Shown here one piece after another: positions 8,819 through 17,771 of a stretch of 64,000 nt of DNA. The stretch's first letter is position 1. Each line of letters begins with the position of its first letter. The stretch is from an uncultured Lachnospiraceae bacterium (GTDB lineage: Bacteria; Bacillota; Clostridia; Lachnospirales; Lachnospiraceae). The stretch spans positions 1-64,000 of the forward strand of contig CAKRQV010000001.1 of assembly GCA_934394565.1 (NCBI GenBank), read 5' to 3'. The notes under the pieces are model-generated. The model worked only from the letters and a program-made list of their open reading frames with translations. It was not told the origin of the DNA and made no database searches. A program made the translations under genes and the position numbers.

Positions 8819-8863
8819 CAGTCCCCTGCAGAGTGGTAACATTCTGCAGGGGACTGTTATATT
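8819..8863 (+). terminator. Terminator between convergent genes
   Basis: CAGTCCCCTGCAGA (8819-8832) and TCTGCAGGGGACTG (8843-8856) form a perfect 14-bp stem, followed by TTATATTT. It separates the hyp operon from the convergent chromate transporter genes and may work in both directions. Confidence 0.85.
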
Positions 8864-9441
8864 TGTATAAAAACAGCCTGTAATATAACTTCCGCCACAC
8901 CCGATAGCAGCATCACATGGATCGGATTCATTTTAAACTTTCGCAATAAAACAAGGGACAATATAAAGATTCCGACCAGCTGCCAGTCCGTATGTGACAA
9001 AAAAACTGTCACAGAATCTGTCACAATACCCGTGGACCAGAAAGCAGTAACCAGAATGCTCACTCCGGCCGCTGCGATCATGGCGATCACTGCAGGGCGC
9101 AGAGTAGCGAGGATGCCCTGCAAAAGGCTCATACTGCGGTATTTCAGGTAAATTCTGGCCAGCAATGTAACTAAAATGCAGGAAGGCAGGACACAGCCGG
9201 CTGTGGCGGCAAGGGCTCCGGGAAGTCCGGCGATGCGGATGCCGACGAAGGTAGCCGAGTTTACAGCAATCGGACCGGGTGTCATCTGGGAGATTGTTAC
9301 AAGATCGGTAAATTCCCCCGCCGTCAGCCAGCCGTGCAGGGAAACAACCTGCTGTTGAATCAGCGGCATGGCGGCATAGCCTCCACCGAAGCTGAACGCA
9401 CCGATCTGTAAAAAACTCAAGAAAAGCTGCAGATAGATCAT
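8857..9441 (-). CDS. chrA: Chromate transporter family protein, second half
   Basis: A 194-residue membrane protein carrying one CHR domain: FSFGGGYAAMPLIQQQVV near the N terminus and QMTPGPIAVNSATFVG are the signature motifs. Long ChrA proteins carry two such domains; here each is a separate gene, as in short-chain CHR pairs. Known members expel chromate using the proton gradient; many clostridial homologues are of unproven substrate. Its ATG overlaps the stop of the upstream partner (ATGA), indicating translational coupling. Confidence 0.88.
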   Translation of the reverse strand: MIYLQLFLSFLQIGAFSFGGGYAAMPLIQQQVVSLHGWLTAGEFTDLVTISQMTPGPIAVNSATFVGIRIAGLPGALAATAGCVLPSCILVTLLARIYLKYRSMSLLQGILATLRPAVIAMIAAAGVSILVTAFWSTGIVTDSVTVFLSHTDWQLVGIFILSLVLLRKFKMNPIHVMLLSGVAEVILQAVFIQI

Positions 9442-10019
9442 CTGTGGCCTCCTTTCTCACGGTGAAGCGTAAGGAGCAGCCCCAGCATGATACAAAACAA
9501 AATGATCACCACCGCATTGACCTGCAAACAGTAATTGGCTGCAAAGGCAGCCACCATAAGGCACCCGGAAAAATATTGCCGTCCGGATACAATGCCGGAG
9601 GCCATCTCAAACACCACATCTGTAATCACTGCACCGACACCGGCCTGCATCCCCTTTAACATCCAGCTGACCACATGGAGCGAACGAAAAGCCGTATAAC
9701 AGACAGAAATCACCGATAAAATCACAAACGGCGGAAGCACCGTGGCCAGCACCGCTGTCAGTACACCGGCAATTCCAGCCAGCTTATACCCGATGACGAT
9801 CGCACCGTTGACGGCAATCGCCCCCGGCGAAGACTGGGCAATGGCGATCAGGTCCAGCATCTCCGGTTCATCGATCCAGTGATAGTCATCCACAAATTTT
9901 TTTTTCATCAAAGTCACGATCACATAGCCGCCGCCGAAGGTAAAAGCGCTTAAGTACAGCGTGGAAAAGAACAGGCTGCGCAGGATATGTGGGTGGGAGG
10001 GTGAAACAGGTGTTTTCAT
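9438..10019 (-). CDS. chrA: Chromate transporter family protein, first half
   Basis: A 193-residue membrane protein with one CHR domain (FTFGGGYVIVTLMKKKFV; AQSSPGAIAVNGAIVIGYKLAG). It is homologous to the gene that follows and presumably forms a heterodimer equal to one long ChrA. Starts at the ATG at 10019, with AAAAGGAGT in the correct strand just upstream. Substrate uncertain as above. Confidence 0.88.
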   Translation of the reverse strand: MKTPVSPSHPHILRSLFFSTLYLSAFTFGGGYVIVTLMKKKFVDDYHWIDEPEMLDLIAIAQSSPGAIAVNGAIVIGYKLAGIAGVLTAVLATVLPPFVILSVISVCYTAFRSLHVVSWMLKGMQAGVGAVITDVVFEMASGIVSGRQYFSGCLMVAAFAANYCLQVNAVVIILFCIMLGLLLTLHREKGGHR

Positions 10020-10054
10020 AGCAGACTCCTTTTAAAGTAAGTGTCAATAAGAAA

Positions 10055-10090
10055 AGCCATTACCGTTCTCAGAAAACCAGTAAAACGGTA
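10055..10090 (-). terminator. Weak terminator after MATE gene
   Basis: Read on the minus strand, TACCGTT pairs with AACGGTA across a 16-nt loop and is followed by a T-rich stretch. Confidence 0.4.
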
Positions 10091-10110
10091 TCTACCTTTT
10101 TTACGTCCTT

Positions 10111-11481
10111 TTATTCCAGCGTCTTCAACGCCTTCTTAAACTCGGATCTGAATAAGACACATGTAAACGTCACCGCAAAGAAATCTGCGACCGGTTCCGC
10201 CATATACACCGCACTTGTCGGATCCTTCGTAAACACATGTGGAAGAATAAAGATCAACGGCAAAAGCAGCACAAACTTTCGCATCACTGCCACCATAATC
10301 GAAGCCTTTGCACATCCAATCGAAGTAAACGTCATCTGACATGCGATCTGGATACCAAATAAGAGGATGCAGGCCAGATAAATCCTGAGCGCATGCGCTG
10401 TAAAGGAAAGGAGCTCTGTTTCATTCGTAAAAATTGATGCGAATGCTCCCGGAAACAGCATCACCAGCGCCCACATTACCGTAGAATAGGCAAGGCTTAC
10501 CTTCACCAGCAGTTTAAATGTCGCACGCACACGATCCACGTTTTTTGCCCCGAAATTATAGCTTAAAATCGGTTGCGCCCCCTGTCCAAGCCCCTGCAGC
10601 GGCAGCATCGCAAACTGCATCGCACTTGTCAGGATCGTCATTGCTCCGACAGCAATATCCCCGCCGTACTTTAAAAGCGAAGAATTAAAGCAGACAGAAA
10701 TCACACTCTCACTTGCCTGCATGATAAACATCGAAAGCCCCAGCGCCAGACACGGCAGAATGATCGGAGCCTGCAGACGAAAATTTCTCTTTCGGATTTT
10801 TAAAAAGGTTGTTTTTCCTGTCAGAAAATGTAGTACCCAGATACAGGACATCGCCTGGGAAAAAATTGTAGCCAGAGCCGCACCCTTTACACCAAGATCC
10901 AGACCGAAAATAAAGATTGGATCCAGAATAATATTGGCAATTGCACCGATCAGCACCGACAGCATACTGATCTTGGCAAAGCCCTGTGTAGAAATAAATG
11001 CGTTCATACCCAGCGTCATCTGAACAAAAATTGTGCCCAGTGCATAGATATTCATGTAATCCACACTGTAGGAGATCGTATTCTCACTTGCCCCAAATGC
11101 CAGCAGGAGCGTACGGTTACTCAAAAGCAGCACGACCGTCAGCACAATGGAGACAATGATCTGCACAAAAAAGCAGTTGCCCAGTGTCTTTTCCGCCGAC
11201 TCATGGTCGCCTTTACCGAGGAAAATAGAAGCCCTCGGTGCACCGCCGTTGCCCACCAGAGCGGCAAAAGCCGAAATAATCATGATCAGCGGCATACATA
11301 CGCCCACACCCGTCAGGGCCAGCGCGCCGCTGTCGGGGATATGACCGATATAGATACGATCTACGATATTGTATAACATATTGATGATCTGGGCTGTAAC
11401 CGTAGGCAGGGACAGTCGTAAAAGCAGTTTTCCCAAAGGTTCGGTGGCCAGAAAATCTTTATCTTCGGATGTGGTCAGCAT
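10111..11481 (-). CDS. MATE family efflux transporter (MarR-linked)
   Basis: A 456-residue, 12-helix exporter of the MATE family (TEPLGKLLLRLSLPTVTAQIINMLYNIVDRIYIGHI is the characteristic first helix region). Such proteins expel cationic drugs or metabolites using Na+ or H+. The ATG at 11481 is preferred over an upstream start at 11532 because GGAGG lies 7-8 nt before it. It overlaps the end of the MarR gene by 7 nt, so repressor and pump are one transcription unit. Confidence 0.92.
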   Translation of the reverse strand: MLTTSEDKDFLATEPLGKLLLRLSLPTVTAQIINMLYNIVDRIYIGHIPDSGALALTGVGVCMPLIMIISAFAALVGNGGAPRASIFLGKGDHESAEKTLGNCFFVQIIVSIVLTVVLLLSNRTLLLAFGASENTISYSVDYMNIYALGTIFVQMTLGMNAFISTQGFAKISMLSVLIGAIANIILDPIFIFGLDLGVKGAALATIFSQAMSCIWVLHFLTGKTTFLKIRKRNFRLQAPIILPCLALGLSMFIMQASESVISVCFNSSLLKYGGDIAVGAMTILTSAMQFAMLPLQGLGQGAQPILSYNFGAKNVDRVRATFKLLVKVSLAYSTVMWALVMLFPGAFASIFTNETELLSFTAHALRIYLACILLFGIQIACQMTFTSIGCAKASIMVAVMRKFVLLLPLIFILPHVFTKDPTSAVYMAEPVADFFAVTFTCVLFRSEFKKALKTLE

Positions 11482-11921
11482 AGTGTGTCCTCCTTCATCG
11501 CTTTTTTTGTATTCTCTATGATGCGTTGGCAAAAAGCTGCATACATTTCCATTTCCTCCGGTGAAAAATCCAGAAACAGGGTATCACGGAAATGTATCAG
11601 CATCGCATCAATTTCCCTGGTGACTGGCTGAGCCTTGGGAAGCAGGGACAGATGGATCTTCCGTCGGTTGGCCGTGTCCGCTGTCCGCTGTAAAAAGCCT
11701 CTGGAACTAAGGCTTTCCACAGCCTGTGAAACATTTCCCTTCGAGAGCATACGAAGCTCCACGATATCTGTTGCCGTATCTTTATCCGGGTTATTGTGCA
11801 GGAAACAAAGCACTGTACCCTCCAGAAGAGACAAGTGATAAGTGTCACAGATTTTTTTCAGCATATGTTCGTGTAGTTTGGCACACCGGCGAAACTGCAT
11901 GAGATGATCCGTTGCGTTCAA
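11475..11921 (-). CDS. MarR family transcriptional regulator
   Basis: A 148-residue winged-helix regulator. TDIVELRMLSKGNVSQAVESLSSRGFLQRTADTANRRKIHLSLLPKA is the recognition helix plus wing of MarR proteins, and long N- and C-terminal helices form the dimer interface. It uses a TTG start with AAGGAGG 10 nt upstream. It is first in an operon with the MATE pump, and most likely represses it until a toxic ligand binds. Confidence 0.9.
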   Translation of the reverse strand: MNATDHLMQFRRCAKLHEHMLKKICDTYHLSLLEGTVLCFLHNNPDKDTATDIVELRMLSKGNVSQAVESLSSRGFLQRTADTANRRKIHLSLLPKAQPVTREIDAMLIHFRDTLFLDFSPEEMEMYAAFCQRIIENTKKAMKEDTLC

Positions 11922-12010
11922 TGCGTGTCCTCCTTTTTATGAAATGTCCGGTTGCAGTGAAAAGACAGGTCCGTATCATGGAAACCGGCAGCATATATGA
12001 CAAATATAAA

Positions 12011-12024
12011 GTTCTAAAAAGAAC
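12011..12024 (-). promoter_or_regulatory. Candidate MarR operator
   Basis: GTTCTAAAAAGAAC is a perfect palindrome about 90 nt upstream of the MarR start. On the minus strand it lies between a possible -35 (TTCTTA) and -10 (TTATAT) spaced by 17 nt, the usual position for a MarR autorepressor site. Confidence 0.45.
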
Positions 12025-12157
12025 AATAAGAAGTATACGTTATTTCCGAAAAAAGTCAAGATGAAAGGAAAAGAAAATAGGAAAAGCTTTCTGCCTGCAG
12101 AACGTAAATACAGAGCAGTCCTGAAAATACAGTAAAAAGAGAAACATAAAAGAAGTG

Positions 12158-12186
12158 TTGACAGATAGCTGTTAATGGTGTATATA
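12158..12186 (+). promoter_or_regulatory. Promoter of GntR-ABC operon
   Basis: TTGACA (12158-12163), 17-nt spacer, TATATA (12181-12186). This is a near-consensus sigma-A promoter. Confidence 0.75.
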
Positions 12187-12310
12187 TAACATATAAACAG
12201 TTGAAGCGGTTTTCCATGACAATACAGGCATAAAAATAAGAAAAATGCTATGTTTTATGTTGCCATGGATAGCAGGCATGATGCAGAAAGCATTTTAAGA
12301 GGAGCAGATC

Positions 12311-12697
12311 ATGAAAATCGTACAGAACACAGGCGTGCCGATTTATCAGCAGATCGCGGACAGCTTCCGCACGGATATTCTGGGCGGAAAATATGAGCAG
12401 GGAGCGTACCTGCCATCCATACGCGGACTGGCAAAGGAGCTGAAGATCAGCGTGATCACTACAATGAAAGCCTACGAACAGCTGGCGGGCGAAGGGCTTG
12501 TCACTGCCGTACAGGGCAAAGGTTACTATGTCAATGCACAGGATACGCAGATGCTCAAAGAACAGCATCTCAGAAAAGTTGAGGCTGCGCTGTCAGAAGC
12601 TATCCAGTCTGCAAGGATTGCAGGACTCGATGAAAAGGAACTGATAGATACACTGCGCACATTGATCAGATTGGAGGATGAGCAAGATGGAGAATAA
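12311..12697 (+). CDS. GntR family regulator, YtrA subfamily
   Basis: A 128-residue regulator: N-terminal GntR winged helix (VPIYQQIADSFRTDILGGKYEQGAYLPSIRGLAKELKISVITTMKAYEQLAGEGLV) and a short C-terminal dimerisation helix region, the size of the YtrA group, which lacks a large effector domain. These proteins usually repress their own ABC-transporter operon and respond to cell-wall antibiotics or other membrane stress. AGAGGAG lies 7 nt before the ATG. The end overlaps the start region of the ATP-binding gene. Confidence 0.9.
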   Translation: MKIVQNTGVPIYQQIADSFRTDILGGKYEQGAYLPSIRGLAKELKISVITTMKAYEQLAGEGLVTAVQGKGYYVNAQDTQMLKEQHLRKVEAALSEAIQSARIAGLDEKELIDTLRTLIRLEDEQDGE

Positions 12698-13598
12698 ATA
12701 TGTTATCGAGGGAAAAAATATCCGAAAAACGTATGGAAAATTCACACTGGATATGCCGGAGGTAAAGATCCCTAAAGGCTTTGCCACAGCACTGATCGGT
12801 GAAAACGGTGCAGGTAAGACCACACTGTTAAATATTCTGGCCGGTATCGTTTTAGATTATGCCGGAAACCTGACATTCTTTGACCGCTACAACGATGCGG
12901 ATCGGGAAAAGAATCCCGAAGTAAAGGAACGTATCGGCTATACCGGAACCACAGGGTATTATCTGCCACAATGGACGCTTAACCAGATCCGCCGGATACA
13001 GTCGGCCCTGTTTGAAAATTTTGACACGGATCGCTACGATGCGTTGTGTGCTGCTATGGCACTGGACACAAAGGGCTTCAAAGACGGTAATAAAAAAGTC
13101 AGTACTCTTTCCGACGGCAGCCGGACCAAGCTCATGCTGGCCGGTGTCTTTGCCCGCCAGACAGACCTTCTGCTTCTCGATGAACCGGCTTCCCCGCTGG
13201 ATCCGCTGATGCGGGAAAAGCTCTGCATGATGATCCGGGAATATCTGAATGAAAATGAGGGCGAAAAGAGTGTCGTATTCTCCACCCACAATATCAGTGA
13301 TATGGAAAATGTGACGGATTACGCCGTGATTGTCGAACACGGTCAGATTGTAGAGCAGGGCTTCGTCGAGGATCTGAAAGAAAAATATATTGCCGTGAGT
13401 GGCGAACTTTCCGCAAAAGAAGTGGCTGAGAAAGTGCTGTACAGCATGGAAAGCAGCAGTATGGGCTTTGAAGGCATTGTCCTTGCCGAGCATATCGATG
13501 CACTGGCAGGACTGGACGTTGCCCTGCAGACACCAACACTTTCCCAGATTGTAGTCGCTGTGATGAAAAATCACAGCAGGATGAAACGGGAGGCATAA
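12687..13598 (+). CDS. ABC transporter ATP-binding protein (YtrB-like)
   Basis: About 303 residues. Walker A is IGENGAGKTT (about residues 38-46), the signature region is LSDGSRTKLMLAG, Walker B is LLLLDEPASPLDPL, and the switch histidine is in STHN. A C-terminal extension of about 90 residues is usual in this exporter group. The ATG at 12687 has GGAGG 9 nt upstream; an in-frame ATG at 12678 directly abuts that site. It pairs with the two membrane proteins that follow. Confidence 0.9.
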   Translation: MENKYVIEGKNIRKTYGKFTLDMPEVKIPKGFATALIGENGAGKTTLLNILAGIVLDYAGNLTFFDRYNDADREKNPEVKERIGYTGTTGYYLPQWTLNQIRRIQSALFENFDTDRYDALCAAMALDTKGFKDGNKKVSTLSDGSRTKLMLAGVFARQTDLLLLDEPASPLDPLMREKLCMMIREYLNENEGEKSVVFSTHNISDMENVTDYAVIVEHGQIVEQGFVEDLKEKYIAVSGELSAKEVAEKVLYSMESSSMGFEGIVLAEHIDALAGLDVALQTPTLSQIVVAVMKNHSRMKREA

Positions 13599-13602
13599 AA
13601 TA

Positions 13603-14286
13603 ATGAAAAAAATAACCGACATATACAGAATTCTGTATTCCGGCTGGTACAGCCTGGCACTGTTTCTGTTTGTACCTGCGTTTTTATTTCTTCTTTACCT
13701 GATCTTTGCAGTTGTTCTGCATAATGACCAGAGACTTACGCTGATCAGCTTCTGGGGAATTTTTGGTCTGCTCGGGGACTATATGGTCTTTAATGATCTT
13801 TTCATAAAGAACGGGAAAGAATCTGTACCCGTCAGCGGTCTGCTCCAGTCTTCTTACTATGGGAGAAGATTGTTACAGAAAGAAATTCTGGCAGATGCCC
13901 TGCGAAGATTTGCGCAGCTGGGTGTACTGATGGGCATTGCGGCTGCCCTTGGGAAATGGTGCTTTGCCGGCAGTCTTACAGAGATGACGGCAGCTGACTG
14001 TATCGTACTGGTGTTGTCCGTATATCTTGGAAATACAGTATTTTTAAATGCTTTGCGTTATATACATACATTTTCCCTGTACTGGATCTGTGCTATTCTG
14101 TGCAGCACCCTGTGGGATCTTGTCAATGCCATCCTGTTTGCTGTCGCAGATGTTATGCCACAGACCTTGTGTTTCATCATCCCGTTGCTGTTCATCATCG
14201 GTATCGCTGTCACAGCTCTGTCCCTGTGGCATATGACATACCGCTATGACCTGTACTTCGGAAAAGGAGAGAAATGCCATGCGTAA
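13603..14286 (+). CDS. ABC-type membrane protein, first permease
   Basis: A 227-residue protein with about six hydrophobic segments. No family signature is recognised beyond the overall plan of ABC-2-like permeases in YtrA-controlled operons. It starts 4 nt after the ATP-binding gene, whose end carries GGGAGG, and its last codons overlap the next gene by 8 nt, so the products are probably made together. Confidence 0.75.
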   Translation: MKKITDIYRILYSGWYSLALFLFVPAFLFLLYLIFAVVLHNDQRLTLISFWGIFGLLGDYMVFNDLFIKNGKESVPVSGLLQSSYYGRRLLQKEILADALRRFAQLGVLMGIAAALGKWCFAGSLTEMTAADCIVLVLSVYLGNTVFLNALRYIHTFSLYWICAILCSTLWDLVNAILFAVADVMPQTLCFIIPLLFIIGIAVTALSLWHMTYRYDLYFGKGEKCHA

Positions 14287-14959
14287 AACAAAAAAGAGTT
14301 CTTTTATCACCTTTTTGCAGCTGGCCCGTTACAGCAACAATGCCAGAACAGAAGCTGTGCTGGCAGGTGCATTCCTGATCGGAGCCTTTGCCATGGAATT
14401 TGCCATGCGGGGAAAAAACGTTGTCGGCGGTGTCTTTTTGGTAGCCTCTGCTGCAGTCATCTCCCAGCAGATCGTAGGACTGGACAATTCTACACTTGTG
14501 CAGTCCTCGGCCTACAAGAAAAAACTGCAGATCCACTATCCGTACCTGTTTTTGATCCCCACAGTGCTTGTGTTGTATACCTTGCTTGTTTTCGTCCACA
14601 GCTGGATGATCAGCCACCCCATGGCCGGAATGACCATCAGTCAGAACTACAGCATGCAGACCTCGTACATTTTGACCCTCGGCATATATCTGTTCCTTGG
14701 AGAAATCTATTTTGGCTTCTGCTACAAATATTACCTCCAGGCCAGCGGTATCCTGATCTTCGTCGTTATGCCTGTCGCCGGCTTTCTGAACGCTGCCATG
14801 AACTATGATATCTGGGCCGGTAAAAGCCTGTTATTTTCCATCACTGCAGGTTACCTCTTCGTTGTCGTTGGTCTCGTTTTGTCTGTGGTGTTTAGTAATA
14901 TCTGCTACAAAAAACCATTATCCATCACCGCATTTAAAGGAATATGGGTGAGAAAATAG
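14279..14959 (+). CDS. ABC-type membrane protein, second permease
   Basis: A 226-residue protein with about six hydrophobic segments, similar in size and layout to the preceding gene, suggesting a heterodimeric permease for the ATPase at 12687. The start at 14279 has AAAGGAGA 8 nt upstream. The transporter substrate is not evident; YtrA-linked systems are commonly involved in antibiotic stress. Confidence 0.75.
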   Translation: MRKTKKSSFITFLQLARYSNNARTEAVLAGAFLIGAFAMEFAMRGKNVVGGVFLVASAAVISQQIVGLDNSTLVQSSAYKKKLQIHYPYLFLIPTVLVLYTLLVFVHSWMISHPMAGMTISQNYSMQTSYILTLGIYLFLGEIYFGFCYKYYLQASGILIFVVMPVAGFLNAAMNYDIWAGKSLLFSITAGYLFVVVGLVLSVVFSNICYKKPLSITAFKGIWVRK

Positions 14960-14997
14960 TAGAAAAAGCGTGAAAACAGGCAATATACAGAGAAAAA

Positions 14998-15052
14998 AGC
15001 GGGCGGTTCTGGTGGTTATATATCTCTCCCACCAGAACCGCCCGCTTTCTTT
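14998..15052. terminator. Bidirectional terminator
   Basis: AGCGGGCGGTTCTGGTGG (14998-15015) and its perfect complement (15029-15046) form an 18-bp stem, flanked by A-rich and T-rich runs. It separates the ABC operon from the convergent sdpI gene. Confidence 0.9.
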
Positions 15053-15064
15053 CGCGTCCGTCAG

Positions 15065-15709
15065 TCAAATACCTTTCCTATACAATAAGAACGAATATAG
15101 ACAAGGCACAGTCGTGATTCCCAGCGTAACCACTGTAAATACCGTAGCCGTCTGCATCATCGGCACAACCACCGCAATCACCAGAACCAACCCTCCAATG
15201 ATCCAAAGCTTCCCCGAAAACCGATGCGTCCGGTCCCAGTTCTCCTCACTGTTCAATGTCCACGGCACCTTAATTCCCACCGTGTAATTCTGCCTGCACT
15301 TTGGCAGATAATTTCCCACAACAATATACATCACACCCAGCAGGAAAAACATGATCCGCGGTGAGCTAAACGATCCCCGGCCAAGTGCTGCCCCATAGAC
15401 CGAAGCACCACAGACCAGAGAAACTACCGGGCAGATACACAGGATCATACAGAAAACCTTATCCGATAACCGCCTGTTTTTTGGATCCGCACTGGTAACC
15501 GTCGCAGTGATACAGTGCGCGGCAAAAACAAACAGATACAGCCCCACAACCGCAAACAGCTTACTGCTGTATCCGTTCACTTCGCCGGAAAACGAAAAAT
15601 GAGTGGGCATCTGCTCCGGCAGCTGCGGCCATAAAAACAGCCCAGGCAGGATCGGCAGCAATGTGACCAGACAACTTATCATAAAGAACACCTTATGCTT
15701 TTTTAACAT
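15065..15709 (-). CDS. sdpI: SdpI/DUF1648 family membrane protein
   Basis: A 214-residue, about six-helix membrane protein. The N-terminal LPEQMPTHFSFSGEVNGYSSK is the DUF1648 signature, and GNYLPKCRQNYTVGIKVPWTLNSEENWDRTHRFSGKLW is the SdpI hallmark. In Bacillus SdpI gives immunity to the toxin SDP and sequesters SdpR; distant homologues are common without any toxin. The ATG at 15709 is preferred (GGAGG 8 nt upstream). It overlaps the end of the sdpR-like gene. Confidence 0.88.
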   Translation of the reverse strand: MLKKHKVFFMISCLVTLLPILPGLFLWPQLPEQMPTHFSFSGEVNGYSSKLFAVVGLYLFVFAAHCITATVTSADPKNRRLSDKVFCMILCICPVVSLVCGASVYGAALGRGSFSSPRIMFFLLGVMYIVVGNYLPKCRQNYTVGIKVPWTLNSEENWDRTHRFSGKLWIIGGLVLVIAVVVPMMQTATVFTVVTLGITTVPCLYSFLLYRKGI

Positions 15710-15980
15710 GATCATTTCCTCCTTCTTTCAGCCCCGACAGCCAGAGCATCACTTCCTCCACGACAGAAGTATTCAGTGAATAATAGATAAAATTTTTCTC
15801 TTTTGTCTCATAGACCAGCTCCGCCTTTTTCAGCGTCCGCAGATGATAGGAGACCGTCGCCTGCGTCATATCAAAATGCGAGGCAATCTCCCCGGCCGAC
15901 AGCCGCCCCTGCTTCAGCAACTGAAGAATCTCCCGCCGAACCGGATCAGACAGTGCCTTAAACGTTTCCGCAAAAGCCAA
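15693..15980 (-). CDS. sdpR: SdpR-like ArsR family autorepressor
   Basis: About 95 residues of winged helix: AETFKALSDPVRREILQLLKQGRLSAGEIASHF, then MTQATVSYHLRTLKKAELVYETKEKNFIYYSLN. No metal-binding Cys motif is seen, so this is the SdpR rather than the metal-sensing type. GGGAGG lies 8 nt before the TTG at 15980; the GTG at 15989 overlaps that site, so the start is uncertain by three codons. Two palindromes in the divergent promoter region fit as operators. Confidence 0.85.
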   Translation of the reverse strand: MAFAETFKALSDPVRREILQLLKQGRLSAGEIASHFDMTQATVSYHLRTLKKAELVYETKEKNFIYYSLNTSVVEEVMLWLSGLKEGGNDHVKKA

Positions 15981-16002
15981 ACACTTCACCTCCCGAAAAA
16001 CT

Positions 16003-16022
16003 ATTTAGAAATATTTCTAAAT
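16003..16022. promoter_or_regulatory. Operator palindrome 1 (SdpR-like)
   Basis: ATTTAGAAATATTTCTAAAT is a perfect 20-bp palindrome just upstream of the sdpR-like gene. It shares half-site ATTTAGA with the second palindrome. Confidence 0.7.
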
Positions 16023-16058
16023 ACAATATATGATCCAAAGCAGCAAAAGTCAACCGCT

Positions 16059-16078
16059 ATTTAGATAAAAATCTAAAT
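16059..16078. promoter_or_regulatory. Operator palindrome 2 (SdpR-like)
   Basis: ATTTAGAT-AAAA-ATCTAAAT is a second palindrome with the same outer half-site as that at 16003. It lies on the MATE-gene side, about 43 nt before the TATAAT box at 16121-16126. Confidence 0.7.
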
Positions 16079-16159
16079 AATGGATTTTGTATGGATATAG
16101 AATAATCCCCAAAAGAGGTATATAATAGCAGAGAAAATACAAAGCAGGAAGTGAAGAAA

Positions 16160-17524
16160 GTGAAAAACAACAAATATGAGATAGATATGTGCAATGGCAC
16201 GATCATGGACAAGCTGGTATCCTTTTCCGTGCCGCTGATGATCTCTGGTATTTTGCAGATTCTGTTTAATGCTGTGGATATTATCGTGGTCGGACGTTTC
16301 AGTGGCAGTCAGGCTCTGGCAGCGGTCGGTTCGACCAGTGCTCTGATCAATATGATGATCAACCTTTTTATCGGAATCTCACTGGGAGCCAATGTACTGG
16401 CTGCCCGGTTTTATGCAGCAGACAGAAAAAAAGAAATGTCGGAGACTGTGCATACATCGATCATGCTGGCTCTGATCAGCGGTATCCTGATGGTGTTTGT
16501 CGGTCTTATCTGTGCCAGATGGTCGCTGGAACTGATGGATACGCCAGATGATGTCATTGATCAGGCAACACTGTATATGCGCATTTATTTTGTGGGTATG
16601 CCGTTTTTTATGCTGTACAATTACGGTGCAGCAATCCTGCGTGCGGTGGGAGATACCAAGCGGCCGCTGATGTATCTGATCGTCAGTGGTGTGCTGAATG
16701 CAATCCTCAATGTCTTTCTTGTGGTCTGCTTTCATCTGGATGTGGCGGGTGTCGGCATTGCGACGGTCGTATCACAGATGGTGTCCTGTATACTGGTTCT
16801 GCGCTGTCTGTATAAGAGCGAGGGAAGTTATCAGCTCAGGTTTTCAAAGCTGAAGATCAAAACACGCTATCTTGGACAGATTTTTGCGGTCGGTGTACCG
16901 GCGGGTATTCAGAGTACGGTTATTAACTTCTCCAATGTGCTGTTGCAGTCCTCTGTAAATTCCTTTGGGTCAGTGGCGATGGCGGGCTATACGGCGGCGA
17001 ATAATGTCTTAAGTTTTCTGTATGTATCGGTCAATTCCGTCACACAGGCCTGCATGAGTTTTACCAGCCAGAATTATGGTGTGCATAAATTTAAACGAAT
17101 GGACAGAGTACTGGTGGATTGCCTGATTTTATCCGTGGGTGTCGCACTGGCACTGGGCAGTGTGGCTTATTTCTTTGGACCGGAGATTTTACAGATTTAT
17201 ACAGAGGAACCGGATGTTATCGCCAGTGGTATGGAGATTCTGGCGTATACAACGCTGACGTATTTCCTGTGTGGCATCATGGATCTGTTTCCGGGTGCAC
17301 TTCGTGGTATGGGACATTCCGGGGTGCCGATGATCCTGTCCATACTGGGAACCGTAGGTACCCGTATCGTATGGATCTTTGGTATTTTCCCGTCACACAG
17401 GTCACTGGGCGTCCTGTTCTGGTCATATCCGATCTCCTGGATATTGACGATCATAATGCAGGTGATCTGCTTCTGTTTTGTCCGCAGGAAGGTGCACAGA
17501 AAAGAAGCCGTTGCGGAAACATAA
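16160..17524 (+). CDS. MATE family efflux transporter (SdpR-linked)
   Basis: A 454-residue, 12-helix MATE exporter (MDKLVSFSVPLMISGILQILFNAVDIIVVGRFSGSQALAAVGSTSALINM). AGGAAG lies 9 nt before the GTG at 16160; a GTG at 16151 overlaps that site. TATAAT at 16121-16126 is the likely -10 box. The gene is divergent from sdpR-sdpI, with matching palindromes between them, so it is probably under the same repressor. Substrate unknown. Confidence 0.9.
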   Translation: MKNNKYEIDMCNGTIMDKLVSFSVPLMISGILQILFNAVDIIVVGRFSGSQALAAVGSTSALINMMINLFIGISLGANVLAARFYAADRKKEMSETVHTSIMLALISGILMVFVGLICARWSLELMDTPDDVIDQATLYMRIYFVGMPFFMLYNYGAAILRAVGDTKRPLMYLIVSGVLNAILNVFLVVCFHLDVAGVGIATVVSQMVSCILVLRCLYKSEGSYQLRFSKLKIKTRYLGQIFAVGVPAGIQSTVINFSNVLLQSSVNSFGSVAMAGYTAANNVLSFLYVSVNSVTQACMSFTSQNYGVHKFKRMDRVLVDCLILSVGVALALGSVAYFFGPEILQIYTEEPDVIASGMEILAYTTLTYFLCGIMDLFPGALRGMGHSGVPMILSILGTVGTRIVWIFGIFPSHRSLGVLFWSYPISWILTIIMQVICFCFVRRKVHRKEAVAET

Positions 17525-17536
17525 TGTAGAAAAATA

Positions 17537-17590
17537 TAAAAAAGGAATTGTGTTTTGGCTGTATACACCAAAAACAGTTCCTTTTTTTAT
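17537..17590 (+). terminator. Terminator after MATE gene
   Basis: AAAAAAGGAA pairs with TTCCTTTTTT, with an inner stem TGTTTTGG / CCAAAAACA; a T-run forms the 3' side. Confidence 0.8.
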
Positions 17591-17771
17591 GAAACGATAT
17601 TCAAAGTACCGAAAATACAAAAAACTATTGAAATTGCATAAAAAATATGATAAATTTTGTACGAATTAAATATGGTCTAATTGGAAACGATACATCCCCC
17701 GGCTGGATGATAACGAACAACACATGCGATTTATCTGTTTTTACGCTATCATACAAAAGGAGGATATTTTT

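Larger units (their letters stand above)
11922..12310. other. Divergent intergenic region, MarR and YtrA-type operons
   Basis: A 389-nt region with no gene. It contains the MarR-side palindrome (12011-12024) and the promoter of the GntR operon (12158-12186), both listed separately. The stretch after the GntR promoter contains an approximate inverted repeat, TGTATATATAACA, overlapping the -10 box, where a YtrA-type repressor could bind. Confidence 0.5.
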
